A DNA stretch of 64,000 bases from Lentimicrobium saccharophilum (GTDB lineage: Bacteria > Bacteroidota > Bacteroidia > Bacteroidales > Lentimicrobiaceae): NCBI RefSeq assembly GCF_001192835.1, contig NZ_DF968183.1:1137338-1201337 (forward strand). The letters are read 5' to 3'. Position 1 is the first letter of the stretch. The number at the start of each line of letters is the position of its first letter. The translations under genes and the position numbers were made by a program. The notes beneath the pieces were generated by a model. The model searched no databases and was not told the DNA's origin. It saw only the letters and a list, made by a program, of their open reading frames with translations. Below, piece after piece: positions 1-9,167 of this stretch.

Positions 1-2
1 TG

Positions 3-1421
3 CAGGCGGATGTAATGGCGTACAACAAAGCGCTGGGTGAAAATGTACAGCGCATCATCGGAAATGCGGTTTTCGAGCATGAAGGAGCCTTCCTCTATTG
101 TGATTCCGCACATCTGAACAATGCAACCAACAGCATGAAAGCCTATAGCAGGGTGCACATCAAGGCCAGCGACACCCTTAACCTTTACGGCGATTCGATT
201 TATTACAGTGGCGAGACCCGGATTGCGGAAGTATTTGACAATGTAAAACTGATCGACAACCGGACCATCCTGACCACTGACAAATTGATTTACGACAGAA
301 ATACGGGCATCGCATTTTACCTCACCGGAGGTCATATTGTGAACGACCAGAATACGCTTGACAGCAAACGGGGTTATTATCACACCAATACCAAGGATTT
401 CTTTTTCCGCGACCATGTTGTGCTGACCAACCCCGATTATGTGATGAATTGCGATACCCTGCAATACAATACCCAGAGCAAAATATCATGGTTCAGTGGG
501 CCAACCACCATCAAAGGCGAAGAAACTGATATTTACGCAGAAAACGGATGGTACAACACCGTAACGGATATTGCTGAGTTTGATGAGAATGCCCGGGTTA
601 AAAACGGTGATCAGGTACTTACCGGCGACAGTCTGTATTATGAACGTACAAATGGTTTCGGAGAGGCCTTCAGGAACATTATGGTTATTGATACCGTGCA
701 AAATATGATTTCGTTCGGACAGTATGCCCGTTACCGCAAGGATCTGGGATACACCCTGATCACCGGGAAGCCCGAGGCCTTGTTTATCGAAGATCAGGAC
801 ACGTTGTTTTTGCATGCCGACACCCTGCGGGCAACCTTTGATTCAGCTCAGAAAACCAAAGAAATCTTTGCCTTTTACCATGTAAAGTTTTTTCGCACCG
901 ACCTGCAGGGGATGACCGATTCACTGATCTACAAATTCAGCGACAGCACCATGCGCATGCTCAGATCTCCTGTGTTATGGACTGAAGAAAACCAGATGAC
1001 TTCCGACTCCATTCATGTCCTTACCGGTAATGAAGAGGTGAAGGAACTCCGGCTCTTCAACAACGCATTCATCATTTCGAGCGATACCTTAGGAAGTGGG
1101 TACAACCAGATTAAAGGGCGGAACATGAAAGGCTATTTCATTGACAATGAGCTGATCAAGATCCAGGTAGAGGGCAATGCCGAAACGATTTACTGGGTAA
1201 GGGAGGAAGACGGAACCCTGACCGGAATCAACAAGGCTTTCGCGAGTAATATGAGCATCAGGTTGCGTGACAGGAAAATAAAGCAGATCATTTACATCGA
1301 AAAACCCACCGCTGTATTGCACCCCGAAGGCGAACTCAGCCAGGAAGAGTTGCTGTTGAAAAATTTTATCTGGCTTGACGACCGGAGACCAAAGAAGCGC
1401 GAAGATATCTTTACCTGGTAG
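3..1421 (+). CDS. OstA/LptA-like protein, 3' part (start lies before the window)
   Basis: The reading frame is already open at the left edge, so the first ATG inside the window (base 15) is probably internal and the N-terminus with its signal peptide is missing. About 470 residues remain. They consist of repeated short beta-strand segments of the type seen in OstA/LptA periplasmic LPS-transport proteins, with recurring phrases such as 'LYGDSIYYSG', 'LTGDSLYYE' and 'LHADTLRATF'. In Bacteroidota such proteins are long and carry several OstA repeats; they are thought to bridge lipopolysaccharide between inner and outer membranes. The C-terminus ends in a charged stretch (RRPKKREDIF). The gene converges on the DUF389 gene with about 96 bases between stops and no clear terminator. 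The family call is by sequence pattern and is fairly confident; the exact role in LPS export is inferred. Confidence 0.75.
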   Translation, partial: QADVMAYNKALGENVQRIIGNAVFEHEGAFLYCDSAHLNNATNSMKAYSRVHIKASDTLNLYGDSIYYSGETRIAEVFDNVKLIDNRTILTTDKLIYDRNTGIAFYLTGGHIVNDQNTLDSKRGYYHTNTKDFFFRDHVVLTNPDYVMNCDTLQYNTQSKISWFSGPTTIKGEETDIYAENGWYNTVTDIAEFDENARVKNGDQVLTGDSLYYERTNGFGEAFRNIMVIDTVQNMISFGQYARYRKDLGYTLITGKPEALFIEDQDTLFLHADTLRATFDSAQKTKEIFAFYHVKFFRTDLQGMTDSLIYKFSDSTMRMLRSPVLWTEENQMTSDSIHVLTGNEEVKELRLFNNAFIISSDTLGSGYNQIKGRNMKGYFIDNELIKIQVEGNAETIYWVREEDGTLTGINKAFASNMSIRLRDRKIKQIIYIEKPTAVLHPEGELSQEELLLKNFIWLDDRRPKKREDIFTW

Positions 1422-1517
1422 CGGATCAAACCAACACCCGGAACCGGACCTGCACGAATTCAGGTGCATTCGGAAACCGATGAACAACTCCGGTCATTTT
1501 CGGACTGACAAACAGGC

Positions 1518-2831
1518 CTATTCTGTTTCAAACAACACCTTTACAGCCTCTGTATTCAGCCGTCTTTTAAGCCACGTTATAATACGTTGCCTGTCTTCCT
1601 GTTCCGGATTATCATTTTTGAACGTCAGCACAACCTGGCCAACGCGTTTTTGCTCACGCGCCGGCATTGTGTATAAATAAGTTTCAGCGTAAGAGCACGA
1701 CACCACATCAGGAAAAATTGCGTTAAGTTCAGCCAGCAACGCTTCTCCCACAAGCGGCTTTTTTTCAAGACTATCCGCTTTACGTTCAGATTCAGCCAAC
1801 TGCATGTTCAGGCGGCTGATCTCGAGTTTCAGGTTATCGACCTCCGAATTTGACGATTCATTGAGCGAGAAACCCTGTCGAATGTTAAGCGTGGCATTTC
1901 CGAGAGAAAAATCCCTGGCTTTTTCTTCCAGCATAAGTTTGTGATCTTCAGTAAGTGTATTTCCTCCATAAACCATCATTATTTCGCGGGTGCCGGGATT
2001 GCTTTCGTATCTAAGCAGGTAGCTGCCTTCAAAAACGCTGACATTTTTTGTAAACCGGGCAACATTTTCATTGAAACGCTCTTTCTGCACCAAACCATAA
2101 CCGAAGTAAATGCTTGGCAGAATGGTAATGACAATCACCACTGAGATCCACTGGTTCACCTTTTTCTTGTGCGCTTCTCCGGCTAATGTAATAATGGGAA
2201 ATTTCAACAACTGCGAAACAACCATGGCTGCGATGGCAATAAACACGGTATTGATCGTAAAAAGATAAAAGGCACCGAAGAAAAACTGAAACTGCGCGGT
2301 AGCCAGGCCATATCCTGCAGTGCAAAGCGGCGGCATCAGGGCAGTGGCAATGGCCACACCGGGTATTACATTTCCCTTTTGCTTGCTGCTGATGGCAACA
2401 ATTCCGGAAAGGCCGCCAAACAAAGCGATCAGCACATCGTAAATGGTCGGACTTGTGCGTGCAAGCAGTTCAGAATGTGCAGTCGAAACAGGACTTAAAG
2501 CAAAATAACCCGTGGAGGCCGTAAGCCCGGCAGCAACTGCGAACCCGAAGTTTTTGAGGGCAGTGCGGAAAAGCGGAAAATTGTATGTGGCTACAGAATA
2601 GCCTATCCCGTTAATCGGACCCATCAATGGAGAGATCAGCATGGCACCGATAATTACCGCAGTGGAGTTCATATTCAACCCGACGGAAGCAACTATGATC
2701 GCAAAAATCAGGATCCACAGATTCGTTCCTTTGAAAATTATATCCTTCTCAATTGTCTGGTGAATCTTATCAAAATCCTCAACCTCGCTCTCAAGATTAA
2801 GATAATGAAGCAACTGCTTGATTACACTCAT
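1518..2831 (-). CDS. DUF389 domain membrane protein (TIGR00341 type)
   Basis: A 437-residue protein. Residues about 35-225 hold several hydrophobic helices with the family's typical phrases 'GLNMNSTAVIIGAMLISPL', 'ISSKQKGNVIPGVAIATALM' and 'PPLCTAGYGLA', which mark DUF389. A further helix lies near 230, followed by a soluble part with a predicted coiled coil around residues 325-355 (SEVDNLKLEISRLNMQLAES) and a C-terminal alpha/beta tail. The function of DUF389 proteins is not established; the conserved GAMLISP and ALMPP segments suggest a membrane channel or transporter. The start is the ATG followed by SVIKQLL. It may share a transcript with the small membrane-anchored gene upstream on the same strand, whose stop lies about 20 bases away. 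Confidence 0.88.
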   Translation of the reverse strand: MSVIKQLLHYLNLESEVEDFDKIHQTIEKDIIFKGTNLWILIFAIIVASVGLNMNSTAVIIGAMLISPLMGPINGIGYSVATYNFPLFRTALKNFGFAVAAGLTASTGYFALSPVSTAHSELLARTSPTIYDVLIALFGGLSGIVAISSKQKGNVIPGVAIATALMPPLCTAGYGLATAQFQFFFGAFYLFTINTVFIAIAAMVVSQLLKFPIITLAGEAHKKKVNQWISVVIVITILPSIYFGYGLVQKERFNENVARFTKNVSVFEGSYLLRYESNPGTREIMMVYGGNTLTEDHKLMLEEKARDFSLGNATLNIRQGFSLNESSNSEVDNLKLEISRLNMQLAESERKADSLEKKPLVGEALLAELNAIFPDVVSCSYAETYLYTMPAREQKRVGQVVLTFKNDNPEQEDRQRIITWLKRRLNTEAVKVLFETE

Positions 2832-2854
2832 ATTAGTTCAATTGATATATTTAT

Positions 2855-3262
2855 TTATTCGCCATATGGAATGTTGCCCGGGCGGGCAGGCACATCCTGT
2901 ACTTCAAGGATTTCGATTACCACATAATTGCTCATTCCCCTCCAGGGTAACGGATGCAGAAACTCTTTGTAGCGCAATTCAACAAACCGGCCGCCACTGC
3001 GCTCCAGCACGGCAGCTATGCTGTCGTTGGTAATACTGAACTCAAATTCATTGCTTTGCATGGCCCCGGGCAAAGGCGTTTTAAAGCCTTCCTGAATCAA
3101 CCGGCCCTCCCATGTTTTAAAAATATAGCCTTTTCTGACAACGAAATTGAGGGTGCCGGCCTTCACGCCTTCACCAAACACAAAGTAATACCTCCACCAG
3201 AAAAATATGGCAAGAAGGATAACGACAATAAACCCTGCAGTAAAAATGATCTTTCTTTTCAT
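2855..3262 (-). CDS. conserved hypothetical protein with N-terminal membrane anchor
   Basis: About 135 residues. I chose the internal ATG (MKRKIIF) rather than the ATG 14 codons upstream, because it puts a short positive start directly before one hydrophobic helix (residues about 5-24, VVILLAIFFWWRYYFVF) and gives a normal leader after the TAAATTTG box at 3319-3326. The rest is a soluble domain with segments 'EGVKAGTLNFVVRKGYIFKT' and 'WEGRLIQEGF'. Proteins of this look are widespread in Bacteroidota and are sometimes mislabelled 6-phosphogluconate dehydrogenase; nothing here supports that enzyme, as there is no nucleotide-binding motif and the protein is far too short. No function is assigned. 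It lies between the Usp gene and the DUF389 gene on the same strand. Confidence 0.7.
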   Translation of the reverse strand: MKRKIIFTAGFIVVILLAIFFWWRYYFVFGEGVKAGTLNFVVRKGYIFKTWEGRLIQEGFKTPLPGAMQSNEFEFSITNDSIAAVLERSGGRFVELRYKEFLHPLPWRGMSNYVVIEILEVQDVPARPGNIPYGE

Positions 3263-3318
3263 GGAATATGTTTTTGGATGAAGTCCGGCATAATACCTGC
3301 TCACCGGCAGCCATAAAG

Positions 3319-3326
3319 CAAATTTA
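3319..3326 (-). promoter_or_regulatory. putative -7 element (TAAATTTG)
   Basis: Exact fit to the Bacteroidota -7 consensus TAnnTTTG on the minus strand, 57 bases before the ATG of the small membrane-anchored gene. No -33 TTTG at normal distance. Confidence 0.5.
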
Positions 3327-3338
3327 ATGAATTATCGG

Positions 3339-4217
3339 TTATTCCCCTGATAATTTAGCGGCAGTCTCTTTCGGGACCACAGACATTACCGGAATATCAG
3401 AACGCCGGATAAACTCCTGCGCACTTGAATCAACAAAGAACTCCACAATGGCCGATTCCTGCTGCGTCATAATGATTATAAGATCAATATCACCTTTTCC
3501 GTTAGCATAATCCAGCAGCGCAGAGACGATATCCTTTTCGCCGGCCTGCACTTCGAGTACTTCAGTTTCACAGATAATTCCTGCATTTTTAATCTGATCA
3601 TGCACATTCTCCACTTGTCGCCGGATCTTTTCCCTGGATCTATCCTTCTGTTCCTGGCTCAGTGCAGCCACTACCCTGACATGAGCTCCGTAAATGCCGG
3701 CAAGTTTTATCGCCCATTTTACCTTCTGGCCGGTTTCGGCATGGTGATCAATGGGCAGCATGATGGTACGGCAGCCATCGTAGTGCATCCTTCCCCCAAT
3801 AGTAATCACCGGGCAATGAGCCGACCGGATAACCCTGGACGTGTTGGCACCGGCCATTCGGTTGCTGTCGCGCACCGATGATTCCAGGCTTCTGGTTCCC
3901 ATTACAATAAATTCAGCCCCCGTTTCCCTGGCAACATCCACGATCACGGAGTAAATTCTTCCGATCTCAAGTCTGACACTGATATCGACCCCGCTTTTAA
4001 AAGACATGTTGGCTGCTACCGCATCCATCTGGTCACTGATCTTTTCGAGCATTTCCTCATTTTGCTCCTGACTGAACAATGAGGACAGAAAACCCTGCTG
4101 TTCATGAACATACAACAGGATAATGCTGCTCTTGGTGTGCCGTGCCAGGTGGATGGCCTGGTCAAAAGCCAGATCGGTCTGGGGATCGAAATCGTATGGA
4201 ACAAGTATGTTATTCAT
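3339..4217 (-). CDS. universal stress protein with two Usp domains
   Basis: A 292-residue cytoplasmic protein made of two tandem Usp folds, about residues 1-145 and 150-285. The first domain opens with 'NNILVPYDFDPQTDLAFDQA' and has the segment 'EFIVMGTRSLESSVRDSNRM', ending near 'HCPVITIG'; its G-x2-G-x9-G(S/T) nucleotide-binding loop is imperfect. The second domain begins at 'CRTIMLPIDHH' and ends 'SDIPVMSVVP'. Usp proteins accumulate under starvation, redox or energy stress and some bind ATP. The gene diverges from the nucleoside phosphorylase gene and has the best-formed promoter on this side of the window (TTTG, 19 bases, TAACTTTG), giving a leader of about 30 bases. Family assignment is firm; the ligand and stress trigger are unknown. 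Confidence 0.9.
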   Translation of the reverse strand: MNNILVPYDFDPQTDLAFDQAIHLARHTKSSIILLYVHEQQGFLSSLFSQEQNEEMLEKISDQMDAVAANMSFKSGVDISVRLEIGRIYSVIVDVARETGAEFIVMGTRSLESSVRDSNRMAGANTSRVIRSAHCPVITIGGRMHYDGCRTIMLPIDHHAETGQKVKWAIKLAGIYGAHVRVVAALSQEQKDRSREKIRRQVENVHDQIKNAGIICETEVLEVQAGEKDIVSALLDYANGKGDIDLIIIMTQQESAIVEFFVDSSAQEFIRRSDIPVMSVVPKETAAKLSGE

Positions 4218-4235
4218 CGCTTCAGGATTATTGCC

Positions 4236-4243
4236 TACTTTTG
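4236..4243 (+). promoter_or_regulatory. putative -7 element (TACTTTTG) of the nucleoside phosphorylase gene
   Basis: Exact TAnnTTTG match 54 bases before the ATG. No TTG at 19-21 bases upstream. It lies between the usp ATG and the usp promoter. Confidence 0.55.
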
Positions 4244-4254
4244 TATTAACAATG

Positions 4255-4285
4255 CAAAGTTAAGTCTGTCACAGCAATAAACAAA
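4255..4285 (-). promoter_or_regulatory. full-consensus Bacteroidota promoter of the usp gene
   Basis: On the minus strand it reads TTTG, 19 bases, TAACTTTG, the textbook spacing for the Bacteroidota primary sigma factor. The start site would be about 30 bases before the usp ATG. Confidence 0.7.
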
Positions 4286-4297
4286 CAAACCTCCGGT

Positions 4298-5185
4298 ATG
4301 GCTCAGATAGGTGCTTCAGAATTGATCATAAACCCCGACGGGAGTATTTATCATCTCAATCTTAAACCCGGCGAACTGGCGACTGACATTATCATAGTGG
4401 GCGATCCGGGCAGAGTACCATTGATTTCCAGGCATTTCGACCACATTGAACTCACACGCCAGAACCGTGAGATCTGCACCCACACCGGAAGTATCGGCGG
4501 AAAGAGAATTTCCGTTTTGTCGACCGGAATGGGAACCGACAATATTGACATTGTGCTCAATGAAATTGATGCCCTCTTCAATATAGACCTTAAAAAGCGG
4601 AAAGTCAGAAATAAGCATGTTTCGCTGAACATTATCCGTCTGGGTACATCGGGTGCCTTACAGCAGGATATCCCGGTTGATACGGCCATTGTTTCCACGC
4701 ATGGTATCGGCCTTGACGGGATGCTGTACTATTACCTTGATTCACACTCAATAATTGACCATGAACTTACCAGGGCATTTATAAGTCAAACGCATTGGAA
4801 TCGAAGTTTTCCTCAGCCTTATGTGGTGGAGGCATCTGACAAGCTCCTGAATACCATCGGCCGTAAATTCAACAAAGGGATGACTGCCACAGCGCCGGGA
4901 TTTTATGGCCCCCAGGGCCGCAGGCTCAGGCTTGAAACAACACATCCGGATCTTAATCAGGCTATTGCCGGCTTTGAATATAACGGAATGAAGGTGGCCA
5001 ACTTCGAAATGGAAACATCCGCCTTATATGGCCTGGGGAAGCTTTTAGGCCACCAGACGCTGACTATATGCGCCATTGTCGCCAACCGGGTGGCAAAACA
5101 ATACAGCAAAGACTATCACAAAACCATGGAGCAGCTCATCGGCACGGTTCTGGAAGCCGTCAGGGATTTACCTCAACCTGGCTGA
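4298..5185 (+). CDS. nucleoside phosphorylase (uridine phosphorylase-like)
   Basis: A 295-residue protein of the PNP/UDP phosphorylase superfamily (NP-I), cleaving a nucleoside with phosphate to a free base and ribose-1-phosphate in pyrimidine or purine salvage. The phosphate-binding loop 'IIVGDPGRVPLISRHF' lies near residues 31-46, 'STGMGTDNIDIVLNEIDAL' near 75-93, the base-binding region 'IIRLGTSGALQQDIPVDTA' near 112-130, and the ribose-contact motif 'VANFEMETSALYGLG' near 230. These fit the uridine phosphorylase-like branch common in Bacteroidota; the actual substrate is inferred. The gene has its own TACTTTTG box 54 bases upstream and diverges from the usp gene, the two promoters lying within 50 bases. 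Confidence 0.87.
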   Translation: MAQIGASELIINPDGSIYHLNLKPGELATDIIIVGDPGRVPLISRHFDHIELTRQNREICTHTGSIGGKRISVLSTGMGTDNIDIVLNEIDALFNIDLKKRKVRNKHVSLNIIRLGTSGALQQDIPVDTAIVSTHGIGLDGMLYYYLDSHSIIDHELTRAFISQTHWNRSFPQPYVVEASDKLLNTIGRKFNKGMTATAPGFYGPQGRRLRLETTHPDLNQAIAGFEYNGMKVANFEMETSALYGLGKLLGHQTLTICAIVANRVAKQYSKDYHKTMEQLIGTVLEAVRDLPQPG

Positions 5186-5306
5186 AACATGCGTACTGCG
5201 CCAAATTACTGACTGACAGAGAAAAAAATCTCAGGTGTGTTGATAAATTAACTGATCAGGCTGTAAAATTATGCCGATCTTTATACCTGAAAATCTATAA
5301 CGGTTA

Positions 5307-6182
5307 ATGGATCAGCCGCAAGATAAAGACCCTCAGCTCCAGGCCTTGATCAGTCTGCTCGACGAACCTGACCAGCAAGCATTTACACAGGTCCGTGACC
5401 GTATTTTTGCCTATGGGAGTCAGGCAGTTCCCTTGCTGGAGACTGCCTGGGAAAGCACCTTCGACAGCTACCTGCAGAAAAGAATAGAAGACATCATCCA
5501 CAGCATTCAATACAACCAGCTTTATCTCGATCTCACTAACTGGGCACATTTCAGAAATGACAACCTGCTTGAAGGATATCTGCTCTTTACCCGCTATCAG
5601 TATCAGAATATGGATATTGAAGAAGTTAAAAGCCAGTTGCATGATATCAGACGGGATATCTGGCTGGAACTGAACAACAGCCTCACTGCCCTCGAGAAAG
5701 TAAAGGTGCTCAACCACATCATCTTCGACCTTCACAAATTTCAGCTGCCATCAAGGCAAACCACGGAGCCCCGTTATCTTTTTCTCAACAATCTCCTTGA
5801 AACCCGAAGTGGATATGCCATCTCCATCGGGATTCTTTATACCCTGCTGGCCCAGAGTCTTGACCTACCGGTACGCGGTATTCTGCTTCCGGGAGAACGG
5901 TTTGTAATGGCCTGGCTCGATGAAACAGAGAAATCACCTGAAGGACCGGCCAGGGTCATGTTTTACATCAATCCCGAGAACAAAGGCGGTATCTTTACCA
6001 GAAATGAAATTGTAACCCTGCTGCGCCGGCTCAAATTATCGCCTGACGATATGTTTTTCAGGCCGGTAGCCCCGAAGTATATCATCAGCAAAATGTTTGA
6101 ACTGCTCTCCTATCTTCTGGCGGCTTCCGGCGAAGCTGAACGGGCAGGTGAAATTGAACACCTGAGGTCAGCATTGATCTGA
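5307..6182 (+). CDS. SirB1/transglutaminase-like family protein
   Basis: A 291-residue protein. The N-terminal part (about 1-90) is helical and looks like a scaffold of short alpha repeats. The central part, about 140-215, matches the SirB1-type transglutaminase-like fold: 'NLLETRSGYAISIGILYTLL' followed by 'LDLPVRGILLPGERFVMAW'. The classical transglutaminase cysteine is not present at the expected place (serine or isoleucine residues occupy it), so catalysis is doubtful, as in many SirB1 proteins. The C-terminus is again helical. In other bacteria SirB1 proteins are found with peptide chain release factor methyltransferases or tetratricopeptide repeats; no such partner is seen here. It lies 121 bases after the nucleoside phosphorylase gene and converges on purC. 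Function is unknown. Confidence 0.78.
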   Translation: MDQPQDKDPQLQALISLLDEPDQQAFTQVRDRIFAYGSQAVPLLETAWESTFDSYLQKRIEDIIHSIQYNQLYLDLTNWAHFRNDNLLEGYLLFTRYQYQNMDIEEVKSQLHDIRRDIWLELNNSLTALEKVKVLNHIIFDLHKFQLPSRQTTEPRYLFLNNLLETRSGYAISIGILYTLLAQSLDLPVRGILLPGERFVMAWLDETEKSPEGPARVMFYINPENKGGIFTRNEIVTLLRRLKLSPDDMFFRPVAPKYIISKMFELLSYLLAASGEAERAGEIEHLRSALI

Positions 6183-6224
6183 AACGGTTACAAATCCCGG
6201 AATCACCCAATGTATAAAATAAAA

Positions 6225-6255
6225 CCCGGATCAGACCAACAGCCTGAAATCCGGG
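6225..6255 (-). terminator. putative terminator after purC
   Basis: Seven-base GC-rich arms CCCGGAT/ATCCGGG around a 17-base loop, followed on the minus strand by a T-rich run. It lies 25 bases past the purC stop, between convergent genes. Confidence 0.55.
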
Positions 6256-6279
6256 GAAAAGCGATGCGCATCAAAAAAA

Positions 6280-7233
6280 CTATCTGTAATAGGCAGTAAT
6301 AAACTTCAGGATATTCTGTTCAACCCTGGTTAGTACATCAGAAATATCAGCCCGCTCAAATTTCGAACCGGTAATGCTTTCATAAAGCTCAATGTATCTT
6401 TCTGAAACCTGGTTCACAAACAGATCGGTCATTTCCGGCATTACCTGCCCTTCCTTACCCTGAAAATTATTGGCTATCAGCCATTCACGTACAAATTCCT
6501 TTGACAGTTGTTTCTGTGATTCACCGGCAGCCTGTCTTCTTTCATATCCCTCAAGGTAGAAATACCTTGAAGAGTCGGGAGTATGAATTTCATCAATCAG
6601 GTAAATTTCGTCTCCATCCTTTCCGAATTCATACTTTGTATCAACAAGGATCAGTCCCATGTGTGCGGCCATTTCAGTACCGCGCTTATACAACTTCCGG
6701 GTGTAGTCTTCCAGCTTAAGGTACTCTGCCTCATCAACCAGGCCCTGCTTAAGTATTTCCTCCCTCGGAATATCTTCGTCATGACCAACGGCTGCTTTGG
6801 TCGTAGGTGTAATGATAGGCTCGGGGAATTTGTCATTTTCCTTCATTCCTTCGGGCATAGGCACCCCGCAGATCATGCGCTTCCCCTCTTTATACTCCCG
6901 CCAGGCATGCCCCGACAGATATCCCCTGATAACCATTTCAACTTTGAATGGCTCGCAAAGGCGGCCCACGGTGACCATAGGATCGGGCGTAGCTATTTTC
7001 CAGTTCGGAAGAATGTCTTCGGTAGCGTCCAGAAACTTCGCGGCAATCTGGTTAAGCACCTGTCCCTTGTATGGGATTCCCCGGGGGAGCACTACATCAA
7101 ACGCAGAAATCCGGTCTGTTGTTACCATTATAAGTAATTCATCCTTAATGTGATACACGTCACGGACTTTACCAACATAAAGATCGGTCTGACCGGGAAG
7201 TTTAAAACTGGTTTTTGTAATTGCGTTTGACAT
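6280..7233 (-). CDS. purC: phosphoribosylaminoimidazole-succinocarboxamide synthase
   Basis: SAICAR synthase catalyses the ATP-dependent joining of CAIR and aspartate in de novo purine synthesis. The 317-residue protein shows the N-terminal nucleotide-binding strand '[11 protein letters not shown]', the segment '[15 protein letters not shown]', '[16 protein letters not shown]' in the middle and '[19 protein letters not shown]' near residue 200-220, all typical. The frame stays open for another 46 codons upstream, but that extension would overlap the preceding GH13 gene and reads as noise; the ATG followed by SNAITKTSF fits the family length. It follows the GH13 gene on the same strand after 73 bases, so joint transcription is possible though metabolically unexpected. 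A GC-rich hairpin followed by a T-rich run lies past the stop. Confidence 0.96.
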   Translation of the reverse strand: MSNAITKTSFKLPGQTDLYVGKVRDVYHIKDELLIMVTTDRISAFDVVLPRGIPYKGQVLNQIAAKFLDATEDILPNWKIATPDPMVTVGRLCEPFKVEMVIRGYLSGHAWREYKEGKRMICGVPMPEGMKENDKFPEPIITPTTKAAVGHDEDIPREEILKQGLVDEAEYLKLEDYTRKLYKRGTEMAAHMGLILVDTKYEFGKDGDEIYLIDEIHTPDSSRYFYLEGYERRQAAGESQKQLSKEFVREWLIANNFQGKEGQVMPEMTDLFVNQVSERYIELYESITGSKFERADISDVLTRVEQNILKFITAYYR

Positions 7234-7306
7234 ATCAATGATTATTAGGTTTAACAATAAAATGAATCTAAAGTCAACTTTTCCCGGACATGTAATTCCG
7301 GAAAAA

Positions 7307-9031
7307 CTATGCGTCCATCCTGATCCACCGGAATCCATATGGCTCCAGTGCCAGCGGCATCTCAATTTCATCGCCGGAAAACATATCGTGGCCCTTTAGC
7401 TTCTCTGCGTTGATCTGATCAATTGTCAGACTGCTCCCGGCCAGGTTATTGAGTACAAGGATGCGCTCCTTCCCATAGGACCTGATGTAAGACAGCACCT
7501 GATTCCCGGCTTCCGGAGCATCAGAAACATTGACAGTGGCCCAGTTCAGGCTCCCCCTGCCGAAGGCCTGTACACCGCGCCTTACCTTCAGTTGCTCCCG
7601 GATAAGCGAATTAACTTTAAAGGTAAGTGACTCCTTATCGGCAAGTTCACTTTCAATTTTTTTCCATTGCATGGGCCCGCGCACGAAATAGCGGGTATCG
7701 TCTTTACCGGTTTCTTTTTTATAAAGCGCATAAAAGGCTTCATCATTTAACCGGGCGAACTCATCGCCGTAATAGATGATGGGTGTGCCGGGCAGGGTAA
7801 GCATAATGCTGTATGCGAGCCCTATCTTACGGTAATCCCTGTCGAGCAGTTCCGAAAGCCTGGCAGAAATCCCTTCTCCCACCCTGAAATCCCAGCGCGG
7901 ATCTTTGCAATAATGCCCGTGAATCAGCGCGCGGTCTTCAGGCGTTACCATCTCAAGAGTGAGTTCATCGTGCAGGCGCAGAAACATAAACCACTGATTA
8001 TCAATCCCAATTTCAGGAGTAATGGAAGGATGCAATACATGATGCACAGGCGTGGCATCGCCTGTTGCCAGAGACTTGAAAATCATGGGCATCAAAGGGA
8101 AATGATAGCCGGCATGACACTCATCGCCATTTCCGAAGTACCTGACCACCTCGGCCGGGGGCTGGCAGGCCTCGGCGAGCAGCAGGGTGTTGGGCCGCAC
8201 ATAATCAAGAACGGCCCTGAATATCTTGATGATGGTATGGGTTTTCGGCAGATTCTCACAATTTGTCCCGTCCTCTTTCCAGATATATGGAATTGCATCC
8301 GCCCTGAAGCCATCCAGTCCCTGGCTGAGCCAGAAAACAAGTATACGGCAGACCTCGATAAGCACTTCCGGATTCCTGTAATTCAGGTCGGGCTGAAACT
8401 CGAAAAAGCGGTGGAAATAATACCATTCCCCATCCTTTTCCCAGTTGCTGGGGCACATGCCTTTGAATAACAGCCTGGTTTCCTTGTATTTATTGGTGTC
8501 CTTATTCCAGATGTAATAATCGCGGTAAGGGTTGTCAGGACTTTTACGGGATTCGGTAAACCAGGGGTGCTCCTCCGAGGTGTGGTTCATCGCGATATCA
8601 AAGATCACTTTGATGCCCCTGTTGTGCGCCATTTTCAGAAAATCGCGGAAAGCACGCTGCTTAACCTCAACGGGCGTATCAGCCGGCAGACCCAACAAAC
8701 CGGCCCTGATATTACGGTAATCCCTGATATCAAAACCCGCATCGCGCATGGGTGAATCAAGAATGGGCAACAACCAGAGACAATTGACACCCAGCTCCTG
8801 TAACTGATCGAGTTTCTCAACCAGCCCGTCAAAAGTATTGTTAAAAAAATCAACATACAGCGCATAAACTACGGCATCCTTATACCAGCCCTCCGGCTGA
8901 GGTTCAAATGCAAGGGCATTCCTGGCATGGCTCAGTTCGGCAAGCAGGATATCAAGGCCTGATGCATCAGTGGCATCAGGGTAAAGTTCATTCCATAAAC
9001 CGCGGATAATATCAGAAGCAGCGCTTTTCAT
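7307..9031 (-). CDS. GH13 alpha-amylase family enzyme, trehalose synthase-like
   Basis: A 574-residue cytoplasmic protein without a signal peptide. The (beta/alpha)8 barrel is complete: region I '[16 protein letters not shown]' near 143-158, region II '[14 protein letters not shown]' with the nucleophile Asp near 245, region III '[13 protein letters not shown]' with the acid Glu near 287, and region IV '[13 protein letters not shown]' with Asp near 355. The sequences around regions II-IV ('FRADAIPYI', 'LAEACQ', 'HDELTLEM') resemble maltose alpha-D-glucosyltransferase (trehalose synthase, TreS), which interconverts maltose and trehalose; a maltose-acting hydrolase or sucrose phosphorylase-like enzyme cannot be excluded. 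No maltokinase domain is fused. The first 45 residues are a helical extension. The promoter box TAATTTTG lies 43 bases upstream of the ATG. Confidence 0.85.
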   Translation of the reverse strand: MKSAASDIIRGLWNELYPDATDASGLDILLAELSHARNALAFEPQPEGWYKDAVVYALYVDFFNNTFDGLVEKLDQLQELGVNCLWLLPILDSPMRDAGFDIRDYRNIRAGLLGLPADTPVEVKQRAFRDFLKMAHNRGIKVIFDIAMNHTSEEHPWFTESRKSPDNPYRDYYIWNKDTNKYKETRLLFKGMCPSNWEKDGEWYYFHRFFEFQPDLNYRNPEVLIEVCRILVFWLSQGLDGFRADAIPYIWKEDGTNCENLPKTHTIIKIFRAVLDYVRPNTLLLAEACQPPAEVVRYFGNGDECHAGYHFPLMPMIFKSLATGDATPVHHVLHPSITPEIGIDNQWFMFLRLHDELTLEMVTPEDRALIHGHYCKDPRWDFRVGEGISARLSELLDRDYRKIGLAYSIMLTLPGTPIIYYGDEFARLNDEAFYALYKKETGKDDTRYFVRGPMQWKKIESELADKESLTFKVNSLIREQLKVRRGVQAFGRGSLNWATVNVSDAPEAGNQVLSYIRSYGKERILVLNNLAGSSLTIDQINAEKLKGHDMFSGDEIEMPLALEPYGFRWIRMDA

Positions 9032-9073
9032 TTCAATTCAGGTTATTTGCATATAAAATGCTATACTGTTTTG

Positions 9074-9081
9074 CAAAATTA
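9074..9081 (-). promoter_or_regulatory. putative -7 element (TAATTTTG) of the TreS-like gene
   Basis: Exact consensus match on the minus strand 43 bases before the ATG. No clear -33 element. The region between the divergent genes is AT-rich. Confidence 0.5.
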
Positions 9082-9167
9082 ATTTTATTAAGCCTATTAT
9101 CCCGACCCTTACACTTTTTTTTTATTTTCGTAGTGATCATAATTCTCAGAAACTTTGTCCGTACTCT

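Noticed and set aside
6280-7371. Longer purC with 46 additional N-terminal residues
   Set aside because: The extension overlaps the end of the GH13 gene and has no homologous look, while the internal ATG gives the typical SAICAR synthase start.
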